From contig CAVSOT010000007.1 of NCBI GenBank assembly GCA_963729695.1, positions 1,178,001 through 1,242,000 of the forward strand: a stretch of 64,000 bases of DNA, read 5' to 3'. Within the stretch, counting starts at the first letter, position 1; each line of letters opens with the position of its first letter. Below the pieces are notes generated by a model that searched no databases, had not been told where the DNA came from, and saw only the letters and a program-made list of their open reading frames with translations. Both the position numbers and the translations under genes were made by a program. Positions 34,805 through 42,745 of the stretch are shown one piece after another. Source of the stretch: PALSA-693 sp963729695 (GTDB taxonomy: Bacteria > Actinomycetota > Acidimicrobiia > Acidimicrobiales > Palsa-688).

Positions 34805-36103
34805 ATGGACTTTTCGATCGTGGCGGGCTGGTTCCCGTTTGTACTTTTCTGGCTGACCGTCATCGTGTGCGTGGTTGCCGTAGTGCTACGCAGAGACATC
34901 CTGATGGAGTTCGCCATCGGGATCCCGATCGGGCTCATCCTGATCGCCGGTCTCTTCCTGTATCTGCATTTCGACAACTCCGTGCCCACGGGGGCGCCGC
35001 GCTCGTTGTACCTGTGGCTAGCCGGGGCCTGCTTGCTCACCGGCCTGGTGATCGCAGGCTGGCATCACGCCCATTGGCCCCGACGGGCCTTCGGGATGGT
35101 GGCCATCGCCTTGGCCGTGGTGTCGGCTGGCAGCTCCGTCAATCAGACGTTCCAGTACTATCCCACGCTCGATCGACTGTTCGGCAAGGAGGCCGACAAC
35201 TTTCTCAGCAACTCGGCCCTCGACTCCCTGCGGCAACAGGTGGCCAAGACCGGCCAGCTGCCCACTCATGGCGTCACGGTGAGCGTGCCCATTCCGGACC
35301 CCAACCTGAAGTACTCGCCTCGTCAGGCCTTCGTCTGGGTCCCGCCGGCTTGGTTCGCGCCGAATCGGCCCAAGCTGCCGGTTATCGAGCTGCTTCACGG
35401 CACGCCGGGGGAACCCTCGGACTGGACCCGGGCCGACTATGCCGATTCCACCGCCCTGGCCTTCGCCGAGAAGCATGGCGGGCAGGCGCCCATCCTGGTC
35501 ATGCCGGACGTCAACGGATCGTTCGGCGGTGACACCGAATGCGTCGACAGCAAGATGTACGGGGATGTCGAGAACTATCTGACCAAGGTCGTGCCGGCGT
35601 ACATGGAGAAAAACTTCAACGCCAAGACGACTCCCGGGTCGCTGGCCATGGCCGGCCTGTCGGAGGGTGGCACCTGTGCCGTCATGCTGGCGCTCAACAA
35701 CCCCAAGATGTACCCGACGTTCGCGTCCTACTCCGGCTTCGAATCCCCGACCTACCAGAGCGACAACGCCCAGCAGACCATCGCCGCCCTGTTCGGCGGG
35801 TCCCAGGCCGACTACGACGCCCACAATCCTGAGTATCTTCTCGGGCACGCGCGCTATGCCGGCATGGCCGGCTGGTTCGAATCCGGTCTGCAGGACACGC
35901 CGAGCCTGGACGCGGCTCGCACCCTGCAGGCCCTGGCGGCCAAGGCCGGCATCGACACCTGCTTCGCCGATCCACCAGGCGGGCATGACTTCGATTTCTG
36001 GAAGCAGGCGTTCTCCGACTCCCTGCCGTGGCTGTCGTGGCGGGTCGGCCTCACCCCCGAGCCCCAGAACATACCAGCCCACTGTGTTTCTGGTAGCGGC
36101 TAA
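34805..36103 (+). CDS. Membrane-anchored esterase (antigen-85/esterase-D-like fold)
   Basis: 432 residues. Four membrane segments (about 8-28, 35-54, 67-85, 95-113) precede an outer alpha/beta-hydrolase domain: LLHGTPGEPSDW (oxyanion loop near 199), nucleophile elbow AGLSEGGT with S286, and the catalytic His in GGHDFDFW near the C-terminus. The esterase domain resembles the putative-esterase/mycolyltransferase group, which acts on acyl esters of the cell envelope. It is followed 93 bp later by tRNA-Lys and then by the convergent aminoacyl-lipid genes. An esterase gene also accompanies aminoacyl-lipid synthases in corynebacteria, so it may remove aminoacyl groups from lipids (inference). Confidence 0.85.
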   Translation: MDFSIVAGWFPFVLFWLTVIVCVVAVVLRRDILMEFAIGIPIGLILIAGLFLYLHFDNSVPTGAPRSLYLWLAGACLLTGLVIAGWHHAHWPRRAFGMVAIALAVVSAGSSVNQTFQYYPTLDRLFGKEADNFLSNSALDSLRQQVAKTGQLPTHGVTVSVPIPDPNLKYSPRQAFVWVPPAWFAPNRPKLPVIELLHGTPGEPSDWTRADYADSTALAFAEKHGGQAPILVMPDVNGSFGGDTECVDSKMYGDVENYLTKVVPAYMEKNFNAKTTPGSLAMAGLSEGGTCAVMLALNNPKMYPTFASYSGFESPTYQSDNAQQTIAALFGGSQADYDAHNPEYLLGHARYAGMAGWFESGLQDTPSLDAARTLQALAAKAGIDTCFADPPGGHDFDFWKQAFSDSLPWLSWRVGLTPEPQNIPAHCVSGSG

Positions 36104-36196
36104 GGGGCGTCCTTGGCAGCCGACCGGGCCCTCCCGGCAGCTCGCAACCCTCGGTTCGATCCCCGCGCAGGCGCTGCTCTACTATGTCTGCTCAGC

Positions 36197-36269
36197 GCGC
36201 CCCTAGCTCAACGGTAGAGCAACGGACTCTTAATCTGGAGGTTGGGTGGTTCGACTCCCCCGGGGCGCA
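36197..36269 (+). tRNA. tRNA-Lys (CTT anticodon)
   Basis: A 73-nt cloverleaf. The acceptor stem is perfect (GCGCCCC with GGGGCGC), discriminator A. D-stem GCTC/GAGC, loop AACGGTA. Anticodon loop CTCTTAA gives CTT, reading AAG. T-loop TTCGACT. Two stem flaws: A27-G43 in the anticodon stem (ACGGA/TCTGG, also one G-U) and T51-C63 in the T-stem (GGTGG/CCCCC). CCA is not encoded. It lies between an esterase gene and genes for a lysyl-tRNA synthetase and an MprF-like transferase. It could be the ordinary tRNA-Lys(CTT) or one adapted to lipid lysylation. Confidence 0.88.
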
Positions 36270-36273
36270 CGGG

Positions 36274-36328
36274 CTGGCTCACTTTTTGAGGGAGCCAGTT
36301 ACAGGTCTTCTGGAGAGCCAGTTACAGG
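36274..36328. repeat. Hairpin and direct repeat GAGCCAGTTACAGG after the tRNA
   Basis: CTGGCTC (36274-36280) pairs with GAGCCAG (36292-36298). GAGCCAGTTACAGG occurs at 36292 and again at 36315, overlapping the 3' end of the minus-strand permease gene. The hairpin may end transcription of the tRNA or the permease, but no U-tract follows. Confidence 0.6.
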
Positions 36329-37935
36329 CTCGGGGGTTCGGCGGCGTCGAGGGAGAGCGACTCGACGACGTCCTCCAGGCCCAGGCCCGGATCCACTCGC
36401 GTGTCGACCCGGGTCGGCGCTCCTCGATGCAGGAGGAAGGGCGTACCCACGATCACGAGCATCCCGAAGGCCATTACCGCCACGTAGGCGACCGTGCCGG
36501 ATACTGATAGATGGGTGGCGGGAATGAACCCCAGGATGAAGGCGAAGACCCCGCCGACGATCCCGGCGCCGACGACCATGTAGAGCCCTACCTTCCCACC
36601 CGGGATCTTGAACGGCCTGGGCATGTCCGGGCTGGTGATACGCAGCCGCACCACGGCCACGTACATGAGGAAGTACATGATCAAGAAGGTTTGCGCCACC
36701 AGCGCGGTCAGCATCCAGTAGTAGGTGTTGATGTTGTTGACGAAGACCAACAACAGCGTCAGCAACGATCCCAGAGAGGCCTGCAGGATCAGCACGGACT
36801 TCGGCGCTCCCCGGCTGTTGGTGCGACCCCACCAGGGATTGAGGTGCCCGTCGGCCGCCACCCGGCGCATCCCCTCGGCCGGTCCCATGCTCCACGACGC
36901 CAGACCGCACAGCACCCCGATGATCACCAGCACGCCGAACGGTTTCAGGAGGGACTCGATCCCGAGCTTGGTGAAGAAGATCTGTACGGCCTGCATGATC
37001 CCGCCCGCGAGCTCGATCTGTTGATGAGGGACCACCATGGCGATCGACACGCTGCCCAGGATCGAAAGCGACGCCACCACGACGGCCGCGACCAGGACTG
37101 CGGTGGGGTAGGTGCGCTTCACGTTCCTGGTGACATGCGAGTAGAACCCGCCGATCTCCATGCCGGCGAACGCGACCACGATCCCGGCCGCATAGACGAG
37201 GCTGGTCAGGCCGTGCCAGGCGGGCACGATGTTGTGGGCGTGGAAGGGGATCTCCGACTTCTTGCCGCTGCCCGTCCACCACAAGCCGAGGCCGATGATG
37301 AGCAAGGTGGGGACCGCAGTCCCGATGACGACCCCGATACCCGTCCAGCGGGCGGACTTCAGGGCGCCGAAGAGCGACGAAAGGGTGACGGCCCAGAAGA
37401 TCACCAGCATGATGGGTACGAGGAAGGCCTTGTTCTGCGAGAGGTCAGGGTTGATCACATAGGCCAACGTGGTGGCCAGGAAGACCAGCACGGTAGGGAA
37501 CCACACGATGTTCTCGGACCAGTCACACCACACGGCCAGAAAGCCCCACCGCGAGCCGAACGCTTCACGCACCCAGCGGTACACCCCGCCGCCCACCGTG
37601 GTGGCGAGCTCAGCCGAGCAGAGGGCAACGGGCACCAGGTAGGTCAGCACGGCGATGGTGTAGAAGAAGATGGCCGACCAACCGAACGTAGCGGTCGTCG
37701 GCAGGTTGCGGATGCTGTCCATGGCGGAGATGAGGACGAGCGCCAAACCGACCACGCCCAGCCGCCGGGCGGTCAGGCCGCCAACGTGCGCCTGGGTCAC
37801 GGGCAGGGCTGGGTCCCTGACGGTCGCCGTGCTCGGCCCTCCGGGACTCGCGTTCGGCACTGGCTCCTTGCTCGGGGCCGTCAAACCGTCCTCGACGTGA
37901 TGCCCCCGAGTCAGGAGCCAGTGCCGGATGGTCAC
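36322..37935 (-). CDS. APC-superfamily amino-acid permease
   Basis: 537 residues from a GTG at 37935 that overlaps the upstream stop as GTGA (4 nt), which indicates translational coupling. Twelve membrane segments follow a polar 65-residue N-terminus. APC marks: AMDSIRNLPTTATFGW in the first helix, GGGVYRWVREAFG in the second and FAGMEIGGFYSHVTRNVKR in the sixth, close to the glutamate:GABA/amino-acid antiporter (GadC/AspT-like APC) branch. It is the third gene of an operon with lysyl-tRNA synthetase and the MprF-like enzyme, so lysine or another amino acid used for lipid modification is a likely cargo; that is inference from context. Confidence 0.88.
   Translation of the reverse strand: MTIRHWLLTRGHHVEDGLTAPSKEPVPNASPGGPSTATVRDPALPVTQAHVGGLTARRLGVVGLALVLISAMDSIRNLPTTATFGWSAIFFYTIAVLTYLVPVALCSAELATTVGGGVYRWVREAFGSRWGFLAVWCDWSENIVWFPTVLVFLATTLAYVINPDLSQNKAFLVPIMLVIFWAVTLSSLFGALKSARWTGIGVVIGTAVPTLLIIGLGLWWTGSGKKSEIPFHAHNIVPAWHGLTSLVYAAGIVVAFAGMEIGGFYSHVTRNVKRTYPTAVLVAAVVVASLSILGSVSIAMVVPHQQIELAGGIMQAVQIFFTKLGIESLLKPFGVLVIIGVLCGLASWSMGPAEGMRRVAADGHLNPWWGRTNSRGAPKSVLILQASLGSLLTLLLVFVNNINTYYWMLTALVAQTFLIMYFLMYVAVVRLRITSPDMPRPFKIPGGKVGLYMVVGAGIVGGVFAFILGFIPATHLSVSGTVAYVAVMAFGMLVIVGTPFLLHRGAPTRVDTRVDPGLGLEDVVESLSLDAAEPPSL
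37855..37926. promoter_or_regulatory. Strong hairpin at the MprF-like/permease junction
   Basis: CGGCACTGGCTCCT (37855-37868) pairs perfectly with AGGAGCCAGTGCCG (37913-37926); a further 7 bp (CTCGGGG/CCCCGAG) pair after a 2-nt bulge, leaving a 26-nt loop. It falls within the first 27 codons of the permease, next to the GTGA overlap. It could set the ratio of permease to transferase. No U-tract follows, so it is not a standard intrinsic terminator. Confidence 0.6.
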
Positions 37936-40895
37936 GGAACCCGTTCCGGAGCCTGGGCGACGGGCGTCTTCGGCTTCATCAGTTTGCCCACCAGCGGAAG
38001 CTCCGACACCGACTCGGCCCGAGCTATCGCCAGTCCGGCTCTGGGCAAATGCGCCCGGTCGTCGGCCACCGAATAGCGCGGCCGCCATTCCGGGTCGTAC
38101 TTCTTGTTGAAGTTCCACAGAGACTCGATCTGCATGCTGTCGCTGAAGCGATGCAGCAGGGACTTCTCCATCGACCGCCAGGGTCCCTGAGGATCTTCGT
38201 CCGCGACCACCGATCGCATGGTCGCGAAGTTGAGGCCGAGGCCTATCAGGCCGTGCTCCGCCATCCAATTGATGGTCTCGATGATGACAAAGTCGGTGAG
38301 GCCGTTCGGTGCATCGGGATCGCTCGTACGGCGCATGACATCGAGCGAGTATCCGGTGACATGGCTGGCCGGTACGTACTGGTTGAAGGCCACGGGCTTG
38401 TCGTCCGGGTCGAGGCAGACCGCCAACAAGAGGCCCTGATCGCGCTCGTCGAACATTCGGCTCAGCGTCATGGAGAAGCCTCGCTCCACTTCGCCCTGGC
38501 GGGTCTCCGTGGCCAGGTCCTCGAGTTGCTGGCGGAGGTGCTCGTCCGCCTCGATGGAGGGCATGATGGCCACGTGATAGCCGGACTTGCTCACCCGGTT
38601 GTAGGCCCCCCGCAGTGACTTCATCGACTTGCCCTTCAGCGAGAAGGTCTGGCAGTCGACAATGGCCTCGTCGCCGATATAGACCTCGCTGAGCCCGGCC
38701 GCCCGGTAGATCGGTAGCCACGGAGCGGTCGCACCCAGCACGCAGATGTACCAACCGTTCGTATCGGCGAGGTCCATGGCGTCGGACCAGGCGTCGAGCC
38801 GCTCGCCGACGGGGCCGATCGGATCCGGTGAGACCAGCATGATCCGGTTGATGACGGAGTACGCCACCAGCGTCTCGCCGCTGAACAGCCACGACTTGTC
38901 GTCCCGCAGGGCGAAATAGTCGAGCGTGTCGCCCCCGTAGCGATCGAAGATGTCCCGGGCTCGCTCGAACGCTCGGGCCCGTTCGTCGCCGGTGCGGCGG
39001 TGTTCCCGCCCTGGGAGCGCCGTCGCCAACACGAGGATGGCGGTGCCCAGGATGGCCACGACCACGATGTCTCTCGCCTCCCGCCCGCCGCCCTGGTAGT
39101 TGGCATCGATGCCGGCCGCCACCGCGATGGCTACCAACGCGCCCATGACCACCCATCCGAGCACCCGCCGGGGTCCAGGCGGGCTGACCCGGAAATGTCG
39201 GTGTTCGAGCAGCAGCCATACCCCGAATAGGCAAGCGATGGCCGAGCCTTCCAGCCCCACGTCGTGCACCAGCCGGTTTACCGTGCTGACTAGCAGGATG
39301 ATCAGTGCCGCGATCCAGGCTCGGCGGTAGCCGCTGCGTACGCCGCGCGCCACACCTGCCAGGGCCAGACCGCCGATGACGGCGGTCACGCCGCCCACGG
39401 GATGAATGCCGAATGGCAGCCAATGGTTGACGGGACGGGTCCAGTGGATGGGCCAGAGAACGGCGAAGAGCACGTTCAGCAAACCGGCCAGCAGGAGCGT
39501 GAACGCGGCCACCCGCCGAACCCGACGACGCCGCACCCACGGCAGCAGCGAACGCTCGTCGATCGGCCAGGTCGCGCCGTCTGGCAGGTGTCCGACGACC
39601 TGCATCGTGTCGGGACGGGCCGGCTCCGGGGCCGATACGAGGCGCTCGAGGGCCGCCAGCTGACCGATGGGCCGCTCCTCCAACGAGAGGGAGACCGACA
39701 CGACCTGGGCGGCCTTCAGCTCGACCATTGACAACCGCCGTACCGCGACAAAGGGTCGGGGCAGGCCGAAGCGGGCCTTCCGGCTGCGGACCACCTCGGT
39801 TCCGCATCCACTGTTGGCGTAGAACCCGGCGCCGACCTGGCTGATCTCGGGCTCGTGGGTATGGCCCGTCACCAGCCCGGCGTAGCCGGCCCCGATCAGA
39901 CGAGCGGCCTCCGTGCGGGCCGCGGCGTTGGACGATGCCGCGCTGCCTCGCTCGCTTATGGATGCGTCCTGCAGAGCTCGGTTGACCCTGAGCATGGTTG
40001 CTATCCCGACCACGACCGCAACCAGGGCGATGGCGACGATGAGCACTCCCAAGGAGACCAACCACCGCTCGCTGTGGTGATGGAGAAGGGGCTTGGCCGT
40101 GCGATCGAAGGAAAGGAACCGCAGGATCACGGCGGCGGCGAACGGCACGCCCAACCACCACAGCCGGCCCACGACTTTGCGGTAGATGAGTCGGGAGCCG
40201 AGAAAATCGGTGGGATCACCATCGAGCCATTGGATTCCCTCGAGCAGCGATCCTGGACCCTGTCGGCGGATCAGCGTCGGCAGGACCTGCCGCACGATGT
40301 GATGCCCAAAGGGGGTGTCGACGGGTGACCGGGGATCCTCGAACGCGTTGTACGGATCCAGCTGGTTGCCATGGACGATCTGCACCCGCTGGGGGCCGTC
40401 GCCCGTGTCCAGCGTCACGTCGCACGCCAAGCCGACATCCGTCACCCCGAGGCGTGATCGCAGGGCGTCGACGGAAACCTCGTCCCACGCCAGCTGCCCG
40501 TCGTGATTACCAGGAAGCAGGACGACGCCATGATCGGGATGGCCGGCGAACTCCTTGACGGCGGTCGTGAACTGCGGGTGGGCGTCGAGGATCCGATCGA
40601 TCGCTGGAGGGGCCGCCAGCATCTCGAAGCCGTCACCCGCGATAACGAGCAATCCCGGCTCCTGGAACTGAGTCAGGACCTCCGCCAGCTCGTCAGCTGC
40701 CCGAGTGGAGACCTCGGTCGCAACCGGGCCCAGGTGGATATCGCTCACCACGAGCACCCGGCCGCCCCGGCTGACGCTCAGCTCGATGCGATCGGGTACC
40801 AGGACGGAGGCGGGATCCTGGGTGTCTATGGTGCCCGGAGCACCATTTCGCGAGACGATGGTTGCGACGCCGGTGTCAAGCGAGCTCTCGAGCAT
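37932..40895 (-). CDS. Metallophosphoesterase-MprF-like (DUF2156) fusion
   Basis: 987 residues. Residues 45-370 form a calcineurin-type phosphoesterase: SDIHLG (D52, H54), AGDGFE (D88), PGNHDG (N130, H131), VHGN (H175) and TGHTHE (H345, H347), all metal ligands present. Two membrane segments (about 244-262 and 278-302) are inserted before the GHTH strand. A block of about six further membrane segments (460-640) leads to a C-terminal DUF2156 domain with twin GNAT folds, as in MprF/LysX lipid aminoacyltransferases that move an amino acid from tRNA to phosphatidylglycerol or diacylglycerol. The full flippase part of MprF is absent. Lysyl-tRNA synthetase lies 65 bp upstream. Confidence 0.88.
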   Translation of the reverse strand: MLESSLDTGVATIVSRNGAPGTIDTQDPASVLVPDRIELSVSRGGRVLVVSDIHLGPVATEVSTRAADELAEVLTQFQEPGLLVIAGDGFEMLAAPPAIDRILDAHPQFTTAVKEFAGHPDHGVVLLPGNHDGQLAWDEVSVDALRSRLGVTDVGLACDVTLDTGDGPQRVQIVHGNQLDPYNAFEDPRSPVDTPFGHHIVRQVLPTLIRRQGPGSLLEGIQWLDGDPTDFLGSRLIYRKVVGRLWWLGVPFAAAVILRFLSFDRTAKPLLHHHSERWLVSLGVLIVAIALVAVVVGIATMLRVNRALQDASISERGSAASSNAAARTEAARLIGAGYAGLVTGHTHEPEISQVGAGFYANSGCGTEVVRSRKARFGLPRPFVAVRRLSMVELKAAQVVSVSLSLEERPIGQLAALERLVSAPEPARPDTMQVVGHLPDGATWPIDERSLLPWVRRRRVRRVAAFTLLLAGLLNVLFAVLWPIHWTRPVNHWLPFGIHPVGGVTAVIGGLALAGVARGVRSGYRRAWIAALIILLVSTVNRLVHDVGLEGSAIACLFGVWLLLEHRHFRVSPPGPRRVLGWVVMGALVAIAVAAGIDANYQGGGREARDIVVVAILGTAILVLATALPGREHRRTGDERARAFERARDIFDRYGGDTLDYFALRDDKSWLFSGETLVAYSVINRIMLVSPDPIGPVGERLDAWSDAMDLADTNGWYICVLGATAPWLPIYRAAGLSEVYIGDEAIVDCQTFSLKGKSMKSLRGAYNRVSKSGYHVAIMPSIEADEHLRQQLEDLATETRQGEVERGFSMTLSRMFDERDQGLLLAVCLDPDDKPVAFNQYVPASHVTGYSLDVMRRTSDPDAPNGLTDFVIIETINWMAEHGLIGLGLNFATMRSVVADEDPQGPWRSMEKSLLHRFSDSMQIESLWNFNKKYDPEWRPRYSVADDRAHLPRAGLAIARAESVSELPLVGKLMKPKTPVAQAPERVP

Positions 40896-40960
40896 GACAG
40901 GTCAACCCCTCAATGCGGGCTCGAGCAGGAGTCTCATGGCGGGTGTTGCCCCGGTCTGGG

Positions 40961-42481
40961 TCATGGAAGCGCCTCGGGTCGCATGATCGGGAAAAGAATG
41001 ACGTCGCGGATAGCGGGCACCTCGGCCAACAGCATGATCAGGCGGTCGATACCCAGACCGATGCCCGACGTCGGCGGCAACCCGTACTCGAGGGCGCGCA
41101 CGAACGCGGCATCGGCGGGATGGGCCTCGAGATCGCCGCTGGCCGCGGCCGCCGCTTCAGCTCGGAAGCGGTCGGCTTGCTCGTCTGGGTCGTTGAGCTC
41201 GCTGTAGCCGTTGGCCAGCTCTCGTCCGCCCACCACCAGTTCGAATCGGTCGGTGACCATCGGGTCGTCCAGGCTGTGCCGGGCGAGCGGGGAAACCTCG
41301 GTCGGGTAGTGGAACACGAAGACCGGGCCAACCGTGTTGGTCATGAGGACTTTGTCGTAGAGCTCGAAGACCAGCTTTCCGGAGCCCCAGACCGGCAGGT
41401 AGGGGACGTCGTTGGCCTCGCATACCGAGCGCAACTCCGCGACCGGCGTGGAGGGGTGAACCCGTCGTCCCAGCCGTTCCTCCAGCAGGTCGAGCAGGTC
41501 CCGCCTCGGCCATGGTGGGGTGAGGTCGATCTTCTGACCGGACATGTCGAACTCGAGGCGGCCCACCGCAGCGCGAGCGGCTTCCACGATGAGGTGCTCG
41601 GTGAGGTCCATGCCGTCGGTGAAGTCGCCGAAAGCGCGGTAGGCCTCGAGCGAAGTGAACTCGGGGCTGTGGCGGGTGTCGATGCCCTCGTTGCGGAAGT
41701 TGCGGGCGATCTCGAAGACGCGCTCGAGTCCGCCGACCACGAGTCGCTTGAGGTAGAGCTCGGGTGCGATGCGAAGGCTGAAGTCCGTGTCCAGCGCATT
41801 GGCGTGGGTCATGAACGGCCGGGCGATGGCACCCCCCGCTTGCGGCTGGAGAATGGGAGTCTCGACCTCCACGAAGCTGAGCGCCTGTAGCTGCTCCCGC
41901 AGGATGGAGAGAGTCTTGAAGCGGATCTCGAAGACCCGCCGGCTGTCGGCGTTGGCCAGCAGATCCACTTCGCGCTGGCGGTACCTCGTCTCGGCCTCGC
42001 TCACCCCCCGCCACTTGTCGGGTAGCGGTCGCAGCGCCTTCGACAGCACTTCGAGACCGCTCACGTCGACGGTCAGCTCGCCGCGCCGGGTGGTGATCAG
42101 CTCACCGGTGACTCCGACCCAGTCGCCCACGTCGACCAGCGCCTCAATGGCGACCACATCCTCCGCTAAATGGTCGGCTTGAAACATGAGCTGGATGGCG
42201 CCGCTCGAATCCTCCATCGTCGCGAACCGCAGCCGGCCATGGCCCCGGATGGCGGTGATCCGACCGGCAATACGGACCTCCTCACCCGTGTGGGTATCGG
42301 GCTGGAGGTCGGTGTGCTTGGCCCGCAATTCCGCCAATGTGGCCGTGCGGTCGAACCGGGTCGGATAGGGATTTAGCCCCCTTGCTTTCAGCCCGTCCCG
42401 CTTGGCGCGACGAGCTGCAGTCTGAGCAGCCAGGCCGCCTGCCGCCGCGGGCGCCGTGGACTCTCCTTGGTCAGGTTGCAA
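40961..42481 (-). CDS. lysS: Class II lysyl-tRNA synthetase
   Basis: 506 residues from a TTG at 42481 with AAAGGA six bases upstream; the frame is open to 42607 but that part is poor. Order: basic N-terminal helix (KRDGLKARGLNPYP), OB-fold anticodon-binding domain (about 65-165, VRIAGRITAIRGHGRLRFA), then the class II core with motif 2 FEIARNFRNEGIDTRHSPEFT and motif 3 GIGLGIDRLIMLL. It charges tRNA-Lys in the cytoplasm. In mycobacterial LysX the same enzyme is fused to the lipid lysyltransferase; here it is a separate gene 65 bp upstream. Whether it is also the housekeeping enzyme depends on other copies outside the window. Confidence 0.93.
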   Translation of the reverse strand: MQPDQGESTAPAAAGGLAAQTAARRAKRDGLKARGLNPYPTRFDRTATLAELRAKHTDLQPDTHTGEEVRIAGRITAIRGHGRLRFATMEDSSGAIQLMFQADHLAEDVVAIEALVDVGDWVGVTGELITTRRGELTVDVSGLEVLSKALRPLPDKWRGVSEAETRYRQREVDLLANADSRRVFEIRFKTLSILREQLQALSFVEVETPILQPQAGGAIARPFMTHANALDTDFSLRIAPELYLKRLVVGGLERVFEIARNFRNEGIDTRHSPEFTSLEAYRAFGDFTDGMDLTEHLIVEAARAAVGRLEFDMSGQKIDLTPPWPRRDLLDLLEERLGRRVHPSTPVAELRSVCEANDVPYLPVWGSGKLVFELYDKVLMTNTVGPVFVFHYPTEVSPLARHSLDDPMVTDRFELVVGGRELANGYSELNDPDEQADRFRAEAAAAASGDLEAHPADAAFVRALEYGLPPTSGIGLGIDRLIMLLAEVPAIRDVILFPIMRPEALP

Positions 42482-42606
42482 GCCTGATCCTTTCTCTGTG
42501 CCTGCTGCCGACGCCCAAAGACAAGCTCGCCAGTGCCCCAGTTGGACTCTGTTACAGTAGCGCGGCTGGTCCGCCGCTCGCTCGATCCACTGAGGAGGGT
42601 GTCTCA

Positions 42607-42684
42607 ATGGAAGCGATCAGCCGCCCGATCGTTTCCGTTGATTCTTCTCTCTGTCCGATCGTTGACGATTTGACGCATGGCTGA
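42607..42684 (+). CDS. Possible 25-residue leader peptide
   Basis: ATG at 42607, eight bases after a strong GAGGAGG, opens 25 codons (MEAISRPIVSVDSSLCPIVDD and four more) and ends in TGA, 61 bp before the DMT permease. CCGATCGTT is directly repeated within it, and ATCGT-TG-ACGAT is a short palindrome. The ribosome-binding site is better than that of the permease itself, so a translated upstream ORF that controls the permease is plausible. One Cys; no lantibiotic or mycofactocin motif. Confidence 0.45.
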   Translation: MEAISRPIVSVDSSLCPIVDDLTHG

Positions 42685-42745
42685 TCGCACAGCACAGACG
42701 CTTCCTCTATCCAGCGCGCCGCCGAGTATCAGGGGCTGACGCTAC

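Noticed and set aside
37936..40161. Minus-strand frame of the permease continuing far upstream
   Set aside because: This stretch is a shadow of the MprF-like gene. The GTGA overlap at 37932-37935 and the loss of protein character upstream define the true start.
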